NCBI GenBank assembly: GCA_963822695.1
Contig: CAWGJH010000028.1
Span: forward strand, 1 to 64,000
Origin: GCA-003244245 sp963822695
Lineage (GTDB): Bacteria > Actinomycetota > Actinomycetes > Mycobacteriales > Pseudonocardiaceae
Reading direction: 5' to 3'
Length of the DNA stretch: 64,000 nucleotides
The position numbers and the translations under genes were made by a program. The first letter of the stretch is position 1; every line of letters begins with the position of its first letter. The notes beneath the pieces were generated by a model that worked only from the letters and a program-made list of their open reading frames with translations, did not search any database and was not told the origin of the DNA. Below are positions 16,043 to 25,105 of the stretch, piece by piece.

Positions 16043-17269
16043 ATGAGCCTGCGGGAGGCCTTGCGCATCGCACTTCGGGGATTGCGTGCCAACCGGTTAC
16101 GCTCCGTGTTGACTATGCTCGGTATTATCATTGGCGTCGCAGCGGTGATCTTGCTGGTTGCCATCGGCGACGGAGTGCAGTCCTCTGTTAATGCGAAAAT
16201 CCAACCACTGGCCAATCTGATCACCGTCGTGCCGTCAACCGGTAACGTCCCCGGCGGTGCCGCCCCGAAAGACCTGATCGACGGCGACGTCGTGGCGCTG
16301 CAGAAGCAGGTACCCGACGCCGCCACCATCATCCCCGTCACCACCGGCGAAGCACTGGCCGAGACCGAGACTACCAAGTTCCGCTCGCACGTTATCGGCT
16401 CCACCGAACGCTGGCTGGAGGTGAACAACCGGGATCTTCAGGTGGGATCGTTCTTCGATGTGACCCAGGTCCGCTCCACCGCCAGAGTGGTGGTCATCGG
16501 TCCTACCGTCGCGACCACCCTGTTTGGTGAGGCCGCGGCTGCGCTACGCCAGCAAATCCGGATCAACCACCAGACCTTCAAGGTCATCGGCGTGATGCAG
16601 GTGGTCGGGCAGCCGTTCGACAACGACGTGGTCATGCCGTTGAACACCGCACGCCGCTACATCCTCGGCGGCACCGACAAGCTCAAGCAGATCATCGTGC
16701 AAGCCACCCAAGCGGCCGTTGTGCCCGCCGCCGAGAACGAGGTTATTAACACCCTCACCGAGCGGCACCGGATCAAGGACCCCGCGCAAAGGGACTTCGA
16801 GGTCCAGTCGCTGCGCGGCCGGCTCGACACCTTCGAACAGATCCTGCGCATCCTGACCCTGTTCACCGCGTCCGTCGCGGCGATTTCGCTCGTTGTCGGG
16901 GGTATCGGAGTCCTGAACATCATGCTGGTCTCGGTCACCGAGAGAACCCGCGAGATTGGCATCCGCAAAGCAATCGGCGCCACCCGCCGCGCGATCCTCC
17001 AGCAGTTCCTCACCGAGTCCATCGTGCTGGCCGGCCTCGGTGGGGCCATCGGCGTTCTGGTCGGGGTTGGGCTGGCGGTGCTCGGCGCCAGGATCGCGCT
17101 CGCTTTCGGCCCCACCCTCGGCACCCTCGGCCCCTTCGCCCCCGCCGTGAATATCCGCTCCGTGGTGCTCTCGTTCGGGATCAGCCTCGCGATCGGACTC
17201 GTCGCCGGCGGCTACCCGGCCAACCGAGCCGCCCGGCTACGACCCGTCGAAGCCCTCCGATACGAGTGA
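16043..17269 (+). CDS. ABC transporter permease, MacB/FtsX type
   Basis: 408 residues with the MacB layout: an N-terminal membrane helix (L-T-M-L-G-I-I-I-G-V-A-A-V-I-L-L-V-A-I-G, ~24-43), an extracytoplasmic MacB core domain, and a C-terminal FtsX domain with three membrane helices from ~270. The typical R-T-R-E-I-G-I-R-K-A-I-G-A loop is present. Such permeases pair with an ATPase and often a membrane-fusion protein, but neither neighbour is present, so it is an orphan here. Imperfect tandem repeats (GTAAACCCCTTGTG-like, 15979-16008) lie upstream and may be part of the promoter. Confidence 0.85.
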   Translation: MSLREALRIALRGLRANRLRSVLTMLGIIIGVAAVILLVAIGDGVQSSVNAKIQPLANLITVVPSTGNVPGGAAPKDLIDGDVVALQKQVPDAATIIPVTTGEALAETETTKFRSHVIGSTERWLEVNNRDLQVGSFFDVTQVRSTARVVVIGPTVATTLFGEAAAALRQQIRINHQTFKVIGVMQVVGQPFDNDVVMPLNTARRYILGGTDKLKQIIVQATQAAVVPAAENEVINTLTERHRIKDPAQRDFEVQSLRGRLDTFEQILRILTLFTASVAAISLVVGGIGVLNIMLVSVTERTREIGIRKAIGATRRAILQQFLTESIVLAGLGGAIGVLVGVGLAVLGARIALAFGPTLGTLGPFAPAVNIRSVVLSFGISLAIGLVAGGYPANRAARLRPVEALRYE

Positions 17270-17345
17270 GATTGAGCGGGTGGTGTATCTAGGGGGTGCT
17301 GATCGTCCTCATCCTTGGTGATGAGCCACAGTCGGGGAGGCTAAG

Positions 17346-20300
17346 ATGATCGTTCGTCTGTCGTCACCGGTCGAGGATCTCAAGGACCATTACGAGGTGG
17401 TGGTGGTCGGCTCCGGCTACGGCGGGGCGATCACCGCTTCCCGGCTGGCTCGGGCCGGCAGGCAGGTGTGCCTGCTGGAGCGGGGTAAGGAGTTGCAGCC
17501 AGGTGAGTACCCGGACACCGGCCCGGAAGCCCTGGCGGAGATGCAGTTCGACTCCCCGGACGGGCATGTCGGGTCGCGCACCGGCCTGTACGACTTCCGG
17601 GTCAACGAGGACCTCAACGTCTTCATGGGATGTGGATTGGGGGGCACGTCGCTGGTCAACGCCAACGTCAGCCTGCGGGCTGACGAGCGGGTATTCGCCG
17701 ACCCGTGCTGGCCGGAGGCGCTGCGGGCCGATCTGGGGACGCTCATGGAGGACGGCTACCGGCGTGCTACGGAGATGCTCAAACCCACGCCGCTACCGGA
17801 CAGCGTGGTGGGCTTGAAGAAACTCCAGGCTCTTGCTGATTCGTCCGCGGTGCTGCCAGGGCGATTCAACCGGGTGCCGATCAACGTGACGTTCACCGAC
17901 CACGTCAATCACGTGGGAGTCGAGCAGAAGGCGTGCGCGCTGTGCGGGGACTGCTTGTCTGGTTGTAACTACGCGGCCAAGAACACCGTGTTGATGAACT
18001 ACCTGCCCGACGCGCGCAACCACGGCGCCGAGATCTTCACCCGGGTCGCGGTCCGTTTCGTGGAGCGTAAGGACGACCGCTGGCTGGTGCACTACCAGGT
18101 TCTGGACACCGGCCGGGAGCTGTTCAACGCTCCGCCGTTGTGCGTGAGCGCCGATATCGTGGTGCTCGCCGCGGGTACTCTCGGGTCCACGGAGATCCTG
18201 CTTCGCTCCGCCGAGAACGGCTTGCCACTCTCCGGTCAGGTCGGAGAGCGGCTGACCGGAAACGGCGACGTGCTGGCTTTCAGTTACAATGGCGATCACG
18301 AGGTAAACGGGGTCGGGTGGGGCCACCGCGTAGGCGGCGAGGTCGGGCCGGTCGGGCCATGCATTACCGGAATCATCGACAACCGCGACCAGTCCGACCT
18401 GGAGCAGGGGATGGTGATCGAGGAGGGCTCCATTCCCGGTGCGCTGGCCGACCAGCTGCCGCTAGCCTGCGCTGCGGTGGCCCGAGCGAGTGGCATCGAT
18501 ACTGACCCGAGCCTGCAGGATCTCATCCAGCAGCTTGCACGGGAACAGGAGAGCCTGATACTCGGCCCCTACCGGGGGGCGGTCCGCAACACGCAGACCT
18601 ACCTCGTCATGTCGCACGACGACGGGAACGGCCACGCCGTGCTCGAGGAGGACCGGCTGCGCATCCGCTGGCCCCACGTGGGTTCCCAACCAGTCTTCGA
18701 GCGGATCAGCGAGGCCCTGCAGCGCGCCACCGTACCCTTGCACGGCACCTACCTGACCTCGCCGATCTGGAACAAGTTGCTGGGCGAGCGGCTGATCACC
18801 GTCCACCCGCTGGGCGGTTGCGGGATGGCCGAGGACGCCGAGCACGGCGTGGTGAACCACAAGGGCCAGGCCTTCGCGGGGACGGCGGGCAGCGCCGTTC
18901 ACGAGGGCCTCTATGTGTCCGACGGCTCCGTGATACCCCGCCCGCTGGGGGTGAACCCGCTGCTCACGATCTCGGCTCTGGCTGAGCGCTGCTGCGCGCT
19001 GCTCGCTCAGGACAGGGGCTGGGCCATCGACTACACGCTGCCCTCGGCACCGCTCGCGCCGCCACCACCCCCAGCGCTGGGCATCCAGTTCAGCGAGACC
19101 ATGACGGGCTACATCTCCACCTGGGTCACCGATGACTACCAGGCTGCCGCTGACCGCGGCATCGCCGACGACTCGCCCTTCTCCTTCACCCTCACCATTA
19201 TCGGCGAGGACCTCGAGCGCATGCTGACCGACCAGAACCACCAGGCGCGCATGATCGGCACCGTGACAGCCCCGGTGCTCTCACCCGATCCGATCACCGT
19301 GACCGACGGAGTATTCAGCCTGTTCGTCGAGGATCCCGATCGGGTTGACGGGCGCCAGATGCGCTACCGCATGAAGCTGACCACCGAAGAAGGCCGGCAC
19401 TACTACTTCGTCGGATTCAAGACCATCAACGACGATCGAGGCCTGGATATATGGTCCGCCACCACGACTCTCTACGTTACGGTGCACGAGGGCGACAACG
19501 ACGCCGGGCCGGTGGTGGCCAAGGGAATCCTGAGGATCCGCCCCGGGGACTTCATGAAACAGCTCGCCACGATGAAGGTACCGGGCGCCACCAGCGCGCC
19601 ACAGCGGCTAGCGGCGACAGCCCGTTTCGGAGAGTTCTTTGCCGGCACCCTGTTCGACGTCTACGGCGGTGTGGTCCGCGCGCTGAACAGGTTCGACTCG
19701 ACCGCTCCGGTCCGCAAGAAGCGGCAGCTGAGGGTCTCCGTCCCGGAGGTCTATCCGTTCACCACCGCCGACGGCGTGGCACTCCGGCTGACCCGGTACT
19801 GGGACGGCCCCCACAACAGCCCCAAAGGCCCGGTCATCCTGGTCCATGGCCTGGGTGTCTCCAGCAAGATCTTCTCCATAGACACGATTGAGACCAACCT
19901 GCTCGAATTCCTCTACGCGCACGGCTTCGACGTCTGGCTGCTCGATTTCCGGGCCAGCATCGAACTGCCCGCGTCAGCGAATCGATTCAGCGCCGATGAT
20001 ATCGCGCAATACGACTACCCGGCTGCGGTCACCACGGTGCGCGAGGTCACGGCCAGCCCTTCGGTGCAGATGGTGGTCCACTGTTACGGGTCCACGACCT
20101 TCTTCATGGCGATGCTGGCTGGTCTGCAAGGAGTGCGATCGGTCATCTCCTCGCAGATCGCCACCCATATCGTGTGCCCACCCATGACCCGGATCAAGTC
20201 GGGCCTGCACCTGCCCGCGTTGCTCGACAAGCTCGGCGTCGAATCCCTCACCGCATACACCGACGACCACGCCGACTGGCTCGAGCGGCTGTACGAGCGA

Positions 20301-20762
20301 TCTCTTGAAGTCTTCCCCGCTGACAGGGAAGAGGAATGCACCAGCGCGGTCTGCCAGCGGATCACCTTCATGTACTCCCTGCTGTACGCGCATGACCAAC
20401 TCAACAGCGCCACCCACGACGCCCTGCATGAGATGTTCGGGATAGCCAACATCCACGCGCTGGAGCACCTGGCAATCATGGTCCGTGCCGGCGGTCTGCG
20501 GTCCGCTGACGGGCAGGATCTCTACCTTCCCCACCTGGAGCGCCTCGCTATCCCGATCACCTTCGTCCATGGCGCCGAGAATTCCTGTTTCCTCCCAGAG
20601 AGCACAGAGAAGACGATGGAGCTGTTGCAGCAGCGCAACGGCTCAGACCTGTACCGGCGTCACGTCGTCCCCGACTACGGCCATATCGACTGCATATTCG
20701 GCAAGCGCGCCGCTCTTGACGTGTACCCCCTCATCCTCGAGCACCTCGAAATGACCAGGTAG
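17346..20762 (+). CDS. GMC-family oxidoreductase fused to alpha/beta hydrolase
   Basis: 1,138 residues. The N-terminal half is an FAD-dependent GMC/cholesterol-oxidase-like enzyme: G-S-G-Y-G-G at 22-27, M-G-C-G-L-G-G-T-S-L-V-N-A-N, and a cluster C197-x2-C200-x2-C203-x3-C207 as in this subfamily. A middle domain (~580-790) follows. The C-terminal ~320 residues form an alpha/beta hydrolase (V-I-L-V-H-G-L-G near 832, His1113 in D-Y-G-H-I-D). Its nucleophile elbow reads V-V-H-C-Y-G-S, so Cys913 replaces the usual Ser. A sterol or lipid alcohol and its ester are plausible substrates (inference). It ends 5 bp from the convergent hspR-like gene. Confidence 0.9.
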   Translation: MIVRLSSPVEDLKDHYEVVVVGSGYGGAITASRLARAGRQVCLLERGKELQPGEYPDTGPEALAEMQFDSPDGHVGSRTGLYDFRVNEDLNVFMGCGLGGTSLVNANVSLRADERVFADPCWPEALRADLGTLMEDGYRRATEMLKPTPLPDSVVGLKKLQALADSSAVLPGRFNRVPINVTFTDHVNHVGVEQKACALCGDCLSGCNYAAKNTVLMNYLPDARNHGAEIFTRVAVRFVERKDDRWLVHYQVLDTGRELFNAPPLCVSADIVVLAAGTLGSTEILLRSAENGLPLSGQVGERLTGNGDVLAFSYNGDHEVNGVGWGHRVGGEVGPVGPCITGIIDNRDQSDLEQGMVIEEGSIPGALADQLPLACAAVARASGIDTDPSLQDLIQQLAREQESLILGPYRGAVRNTQTYLVMSHDDGNGHAVLEEDRLRIRWPHVGSQPVFERISEALQRATVPLHGTYLTSPIWNKLLGERLITVHPLGGCGMAEDAEHGVVNHKGQAFAGTAGSAVHEGLYVSDGSVIPRPLGVNPLLTISALAERCCALLAQDRGWAIDYTLPSAPLAPPPPPALGIQFSETMTGYISTWVTDDYQAAADRGIADDSPFSFTLTIIGEDLERMLTDQNHQARMIGTVTAPVLSPDPITVTDGVFSLFVEDPDRVDGRQMRYRMKLTTEEGRHYYFVGFKTINDDRGLDIWSATTTLYVTVHEGDNDAGPVVAKGILRIRPGDFMKQLATMKVPGATSAPQRLAATARFGEFFAGTLFDVYGGVVRALNRFDSTAPVRKKRQLRVSVPEVYPFTTADGVALRLTRYWDGPHNSPKGPVILVHGLGVSSKIFSIDTIETNLLEFLYAHGFDVWLLDFRASIELPASANRFSADDIAQYDYPAAVTTVREVTASPSVQMVVHCYGSTTFFMAMLAGLQGVRSVISSQIATHIVCPPMTRIKSGLHLPALLDKLGVESLTAYTDDHADWLERLYERSLEVFPADREEECTSAVCQRITFMYSLLYAHDQLNSATHDALHEMFGIANIHALEHLAIMVRAGGLRSADGQDLYLPHLERLAIPITFVHGAENSCFLPESTEKTMELLQQRNGSDLYRRHVVPDYGHIDCIFGKRAALDVYPLILEHLEMTR

Positions 20763-20767
20763 GGCGG

Positions 20768-21097
20768 TCAGCTGTGGCTGCGGGACACGATCGATTCGAG
20801 ATGGGCGATGCGCTGGTGGGCGGCCTCGAGTTGACGCTCGAGACTGACGATGCGGATGGCGGCGATCAGTGGCATGTTCACATCGAGCAGTTCGCGCACC
20901 CGCAGCGCCAGGGTGAGCTCGGCGCGCGAGTAGCGACGTTGGCCGCCGGCTGAGCGATTCGGGGTGAGTAGTCCGGCCGCGTCAAGACTCCGGAGGAAGG
21001 CGGGCTGCACGCCGAGCAGCTCCGCCGCCAGGCCTATGGTGTAGGCCGGGTAGTCGTCGTCATCGAGCTTGCGCGGTCTGTTCCGTGGACTCGTCAC
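20768..21097 (-). CDS. hspR: MerR-family regulator, HspR-like
   Basis: 109 residues. The winged helix (Y-T-I-G-L-A-A-E-L-L-G-V-Q-P-A-F-L-R-S-L-D-A-A-G-L-L-T-P, then G-G-Q-R-R-Y-S) is followed by a dimerisation helix (L-E-R-Q-L-E-A-A-H-Q-R-I-A-H-L-E). The sequence and the divergent hsp20 gene 266 bp away match HspR, the repressor of heat-shock genes. Here it would control hsp20 rather than a dnaK operon, which is absent. Inverted repeats at 21247-21265 and 21325-21337 are candidate operators. Confidence 0.8.
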   Translation of the reverse strand: MTSPRNRPRKLDDDDYPAYTIGLAAELLGVQPAFLRSLDAAGLLTPNRSAGGQRRYSRAELTLALRVRELLDVNMPLIAAIRIVSLERQLEAAHQRIAHLESIVSRSHS

Positions 21098-21246
21098 CTG
21101 ACCTCCGTGTGCTGAGCGGGATCGATCTTACAGTGTCTGACCCCGGTTCTCACCCTCCGTGTGCCGAGCCTGGCGCTCCTCGGGCCTCGGCGGCGGAGCT
21201 GGAGGCCCGAAGCCATCGACCCAGGCAACCCAACGGTGAACTGCAC

Positions 21247-21337
21247 GTTCAGTATGTAGTTGAACATCACTGTGTCAAGAAAAATATCTGAGCGGGAACA
21301 CCTTCCTACCGGTGCACGTTGCCAGTAGTGTCACTAC
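21247..21337 (+). promoter_or_regulatory. Candidate operator/promoter region of hsp20
   Basis: Two inverted repeats lie between hspR and hsp20: GTTCA-N9-TGAAC (21247-21265) and GTAGTG-T-CACTAC (21325-21337). The second is 26 bp before the hsp20 ATG. The TGAAC arm overlaps a possible -35 (TTGAAC, 21260-21265). Neither equals the textbook HAIR box, so binding by the HspR-like protein is inferred. Confidence 0.45.
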
Positions 21338-21363
21338 ATCGCTACACCTAAGGAGAGACCACG

Positions 21364-21795
21364 ATGCTGATGCGTACTGACCCGTTCCGGGAGCTGGACC
21401 GGCTGACCCAGGCCCTGTTCGGTGCCAACGGCACCAGGTCGCACCCGGCGATCATGCCGATGGACGCCTACCGCGAGGGTGGGCAGTTCGTGGTGCACTT
21501 CGACCTGCCCGGGGTAGATCCGTCCTCGATTGACCTCAACGTCGAGCGCAATGTGCTCACCGTCCAGGCCGAGCGCAAGCCGACCTACGGCGAGGATGTC
21601 GAGCTCCAGGCCGCTGAGCGGCCTCGCGGGGTGTTCAGCCGGCAGTTGTTCCTCGGCGACACTCTCGACACTGACCGTGTCGAGGCGAGCTACGACGCCG
21701 GGGTGCTGACCTTGCGCATCCCCGTCGCCGAGAAGGCCAAGTCCCGCAAGATTGAGATCGCTGGGGCCGGTGCGCCCCGGGAGATCAACATTTGA
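21364..21795 (+). CDS. Hsp20/alpha-crystallin small heat-shock protein
   Basis: 143 residues, the usual bacterial length. An N-terminal arm (M-R-T-D-P-F-R-E-L-D-R-L) is followed by the alpha-crystallin domain (F-D-L-P-G-V-D-P-S-S-I-D-L-N-V-E-R-N-V-L-T-V), the conserved G-V-L-T-L-R-I-P-V-A-E motif near the end, and a short tail with an I-x-I-like motif. It acts as an ATP-independent holdase. A strong AAGGAG lies 9 bases before ATG. A perfect 19-bp hairpin follows at 21842-21881, so it is probably monocistronic. Confidence 0.93.
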   Translation: MLMRTDPFRELDRLTQALFGANGTRSHPAIMPMDAYREGGQFVVHFDLPGVDPSSIDLNVERNVLTVQAERKPTYGEDVELQAAERPRGVFSRQLFLGDTLDTDRVEASYDAGVLTLRIPVAEKAKSRKIEIAGAGAPREINI

Positions 21796-21841
21796 TCCAC
21801 TCGGCGATACGGTCCGCAACTGCGGCTCGATCCTCGCATCC

Positions 21842-21881
21842 TCGGGGGTGCCCCACGTGAGATCACGTGGGGCACCCCCGA
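21842..21881 (+). terminator. Perfect 19-bp hairpin after hsp20
   Basis: Bases 21842-21860 and 21863-21881 are exact reverse complements with a 2-nt loop (arm TCGGGGGTGCCCCACGTGA). There is no U-run, as is common for actinobacterial terminators. It lies 47 bp after the hsp20 stop and before the ChaB gene. Confidence 0.8.
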
Positions 21882-21958
21882 CTTGGTTAGGGCCTCGTCG
21901 TCTGGGTACTCCCTTCGCCGAGTGAGCCATCGTTGACCGTTGACGGGAGGTGAGGCCG

Positions 21959-22381
21959 GTGCCCGCGAAGGACGAGCTACCCAGCACGCTGCGGCGCTCC
22001 CCGGACAAGGCGCAGCGGACGTGGTCGAAGGCGCACGATTCGGCCGTCGAGACCTACGGTGAGGGCGAACGGGCGCACCGCACCGCATTCGCGGCACTGA
22101 AGCACACGCATCAGAAAGTCGGCGACCACTGGGAGCCGAAGAAGGATGGCGCAGGCCCGTCAGACGAGCGCGCGGCCAGCGGCGTCGACCCTCAGACTGG
22201 GCGCGGACCCAGCGGCAAGACCGCCGGCGGCGTCAACGCGAACGCGAGTAAGCAAGAGCTTCTCGAGCAGGCGCGCAGGCTCGGCGTGCGCGGCCGCTCC
22301 TCGATGAGCAAAGGCGAACTGGTGGACGCGCTGCGCAAGGCCAGCGACCGGCAGACCCGGCAGGCCCGCGAGCGCGGTTGA
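21959..22381 (+). CDS. ChaB-domain protein with Rho-N/SAP-like tail
   Basis: 140 residues. The N-terminal ChaB domain (D-E-L-P-S-T-L-R-R-S-P-D-K-A-Q-R-T-W-S-K-A-H-D-S-A) is followed by a linker and a C-terminal helix-turn-helix-like segment (S-K-Q-E-L-L-E-Q-A-R-R-L-G-V-R-G-R-S-S-M-S-K-G-E-L) like Rho N-terminal or SAP domains that bind nucleic acid. GTG 21959 is chosen because GGGAGGTGA lies just upstream; GTG 21950 lies inside that signal. ChaB proteins were linked to cation transport regulation; in actinobacteria the role is unclear. Confidence 0.8.
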   Translation: MPAKDELPSTLRRSPDKAQRTWSKAHDSAVETYGEGERAHRTAFAALKHTHQKVGDHWEPKKDGAGPSDERAASGVDPQTGRGPSGKTAGGVNANASKQELLEQARRLGVRGRSSMSKGELVDALRKASDRQTRQARERG

Positions 22382-22387
22382 CAGTGG

Positions 22388-24391
22388 CTATGGCGGTGGC
22401 GGTGCGGGTTGGCGGGCTGCGGCAGCTTGTTGTTCGTAACCGTCGTGCAGGTGGGCTTGGGCGTCGGTGCGGGTGACCCCGGTCGAGCGTAGGTGCCAGG
22501 GGATGTCAACGGTGACAACATCGGGGAGGAACAGCAGGCGTGCTCGTAGCCGTAGTGCGCTTTGGTTGTGCAGTAGTTGTTCCCACCAGTGCCCGACGAC
22601 GTACTCGGGGATGATCACAGTGATGATGTCGCGGGGTCCGGTGCGGGGGTAGTCCCGGACGTATTTCAGGATCGGTCGGGTGATCTCCCGGTAGGGCGAC
22701 TCGATGATCTTCAAGGAGAAGTCGAGGCCGGTGTCGTCCCAGTCCCGGCGCAGCTGGGCGGACTCCTCGTCATCGACAGAGACGGTGATGGCCTCCAGGG
22801 TGTGGGGGCGCAGGGACCGCGCGTAGGCCAGCGCTCGCAGCGTAGGACCACTGACCTTGGACACCAGCACCAGGACGTGGTTGCGGGACGGGCTGACAGG
22901 ACGGACATCCTCCACGGCGATCTCTTGGGCCACCGTGGCGTAATGCCGGTTGATGCCGCGCATCAGGGCGAACAGCACCGGGATGGCGATCACGACAAGG
23001 TAGGCACCCTCGACGAACTTCGTCACCAGCACGATCACGAACACCACCCCGGTGGCCACCGCCCCCAAACCATTGATCAACTGGGCGCGGCGGATCCGGT
23101 GCCGCTCGCCGGTCGGCGGACCGGCGCGGAGTTCGGTGTGCCAGTGTTTGACCATGCCGATCTGGGACAGGGTGAAGGCGATGAACACGCCGATCACGTA
23201 AAGCTGGATCAGGGCGTTGGTGTTGGCGTTGAACACATAGATCAACCCAGCGGCGAACACCGCGAGCATCACGATGCCATTGCTGTAGACCAGCCGGTCC
23301 CCACGGGTGTGGAACTGGCGGGGGAAATACCGGTCCCGGGCCAGGATCGACGCCAACCCCGGGAAACCGTTGAACGAGGTGTTCGCCGCCAGGACCAGGA
23401 TCGCCGCGGTGAACACCTGAATCGCGTAAAACCCCACTGAACCGGGTCCGAACACCGCGGCGGCGACCTGGGCCAGCACCGTCTTGGGCATCGCGTCAGC
23501 GGGCAGGCCTAGTTGGGTGGGGTCTTGAGCGGCGTGCACCCCGGTGAGTACGGCCAGCAGGGTGATCCCGATCCCCATCGCGACCGCCAACACCGCGAGG
23601 TAGCCCAACACAGTGGCGGCGTTGCGCGCTTTCGGCTTCTGGAAGACCTGAACTCCGTTGCTGATCGCCTCCACCCCGGTCAGCGCGGTGCAGCCCTGCG
23701 CGAACGCACGCAAGACCAAAAACGCGGCGAGGACGCCGGTGGCCTGCTCGGTGGCGTGAATCTGGTAGCCCGCGCTCTCGGCGACCAGGTGCTGCCCGGT
23801 GCCCAGCTTCACTCCCGCCCAGATGAACATGACGAAGATGCCCACCACGAACCCGTAGGTGGGGACGGCGAAAGTCTTACCGGTCTCCCGCACCCCCCGC
23901 AGGTTGACCACCATCAGCACCGCGACGAATCCCACCGATATCGCCACCGCGTGCGGGGCGGTCGTGGGCAACGCCGAGGTGATCGCCGACACCCCAGCCA
24001 CCACCGACACCGCCACCGTCATCACGTAGTCCACCAACAACGCCGAGGCGGCCACTAACCCAGCCGAACTGCCCAGGTTCTCGTGACTGACGATGTAGGA
24101 TCCACCACCACTCGGGTAGGCGTAACAGGTCTGCCGGTAGGAGGCGGCCACTATCACGAACAACACCGCCACCGCCACCGCCAGATACGGTGCTACGTAG
24201 TAGAACGCCAACCCTCCCGCCGACAACGCCACCAAGATCGCCTCAGTGGCGTAGGCCACCGAGGACAACGCGTCACTGCAAAAGATCGGCAACGCCAAGC
24301 TCTTCGGCAACAACGTGTCACCCAGTTGCCGGCTCGCCAACGGCCGACCCAGCAACAATCGCTTCGACAAGCTCGTCCACACGACGCCCAA
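22388..24391 (-). CDS. APC-family permease with C-terminal cytosolic domain
   Basis: 667 residues. About twelve membrane helices (first L-P-I-F-C-S-D-A-L-S-S-V-A-Y-A-T-E-A) are followed by a soluble C-terminal domain (N-H-V-L-V-L-V-S-K-V-S-G-P-T-L-R-A-L-A-Y-A-R-S-L) resembling a universal-stress fold. Family members import amino acids or polyamines by cation symport; the substrate cannot be told. Start uncertain: TTG 24391, GTG 24382 or later. It is convergent with the ChaB gene (6 bp between stops). Confidence 0.85.
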   Translation of the reverse strand: MGVVWTSLSKRLLLGRPLASRQLGDTLLPKSLALPIFCSDALSSVAYATEAILVALSAGGLAFYYVAPYLAVAVAVLFVIVAASYRQTCYAYPSGGGSYIVSHENLGSSAGLVAASALLVDYVMTVAVSVVAGVSAITSALPTTAPHAVAISVGFVAVLMVVNLRGVRETGKTFAVPTYGFVVGIFVMFIWAGVKLGTGQHLVAESAGYQIHATEQATGVLAAFLVLRAFAQGCTALTGVEAISNGVQVFQKPKARNAATVLGYLAVLAVAMGIGITLLAVLTGVHAAQDPTQLGLPADAMPKTVLAQVAAAVFGPGSVGFYAIQVFTAAILVLAANTSFNGFPGLASILARDRYFPRQFHTRGDRLVYSNGIVMLAVFAAGLIYVFNANTNALIQLYVIGVFIAFTLSQIGMVKHWHTELRAGPPTGERHRIRRAQLINGLGAVATGVVFVIVLVTKFVEGAYLVVIAIPVLFALMRGINRHYATVAQEIAVEDVRPVSPSRNHVLVLVSKVSGPTLRALAYARSLRPHTLEAITVSVDDEESAQLRRDWDDTGLDFSLKIIESPYREITRPILKYVRDYPRTGPRDIITVIIPEYVVGHWWEQLLHNQSALRLRARLLFLPDVVTVDIPWHLRSTGVTRTDAQAHLHDGYEQQAAAARQPAPPPP

Positions 24392-24458
24392 GCCTACGGG
24401 TCAACTCCACCTCACCCGCGCCCCAAGCGGGCCCGCGGTACCGGCTGAGCCGCCTGAT

Positions 24459-24974
24459 TCAGCTGAGCCGGCCCGGATGGCTGTCGTCGCCCGGAGGGGG
24501 CGGGTTGGCTCCGTCGGTCGCGTCGTACTCGTCGTCGTGGGAGAACCGGGGCGCCCATCGGCGGGCATCGACGGCGCGCAGCCCGGGCAGATAGCGAATC
24601 TCCAGGGCGAGCAGGACCAGGCCGGTTGCGACTGCGGCCAGCGCAAACTTACCTTCCCCGGCGGCCGCGCCGATCGCCGCGGTCGCGAAGATCGCCGCGG
24701 CGGTGGTCACCCCACGCACCACCTCGCCGTGGCGCATCGCCTGGTGAAACACCAGCCCACCGCCGATGAACCCGATCCCGGTCACCGCGCCGGCCAGGGC
24801 GTTGGGGGCATTGTTGGCTGACAGCACTCCGATCACCCCGGTGGCGACCCCGATCAGCGAGAAGGTCCGATCCCCGGCCGGGGAGCCGCGCAACTGGCGT
24901 TCGAAGCCGAGAACGAAAGTGAGCCCGAAGGCCATCAGAAGCCGCAGCGCCAGGTGCATCTCGTCGACGTGCAC
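24459..24974 (-). CDS. MgtC/SapB-family membrane protein
   Basis: 171 residues. The N-terminal membrane domain has the typical sequence L-R-L-L-M-A-F-G-L-T-F-V-L-G-F-E-R-Q, then T-F-S-L-I-G-V-A-T-G, G-I-G-F-I-G-G-G and V-R-G-V-T-T-A-A. A short proline-rich cytosolic tail replaces the C-terminal domain of virulence MgtC. The family is linked to Mg2+ limitation and F-ATPase or membrane potential control. It lies 67 bp upstream of the APC permease on the same strand. Alternative start Met at 24959. Confidence 0.88.
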   Translation of the reverse strand: MHVDEMHLALRLLMAFGLTFVLGFERQLRGSPAGDRTFSLIGVATGVIGVLSANNAPNALAGAVTGIGFIGGGLVFHQAMRHGEVVRGVTTAAAIFATAAIGAAAGEGKFALAAVATGLVLLALEIRYLPGLRAVDARRWAPRFSHDDEYDATDGANPPPPGDDSHPGRLS

Positions 24975-25105
24975 ACCCCCGATCCTCCAACGGCGGAGTA
25001 CATACCGCTGCCCGGCTGTCGTGAACTGCTGGTGAGCTGTGGTTGTGGCCCGACGCGGGGACCGATAGCCTGGCCTGAGCCGACGATCAGAGGGAGCACA
25101 CCGGT

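Noticed and set aside
22577..23440. 287-codon His/Asp-rich plus-strand ORF
   Set aside because: Antisense to the APC permease; composition is that of a reversed membrane protein gene.
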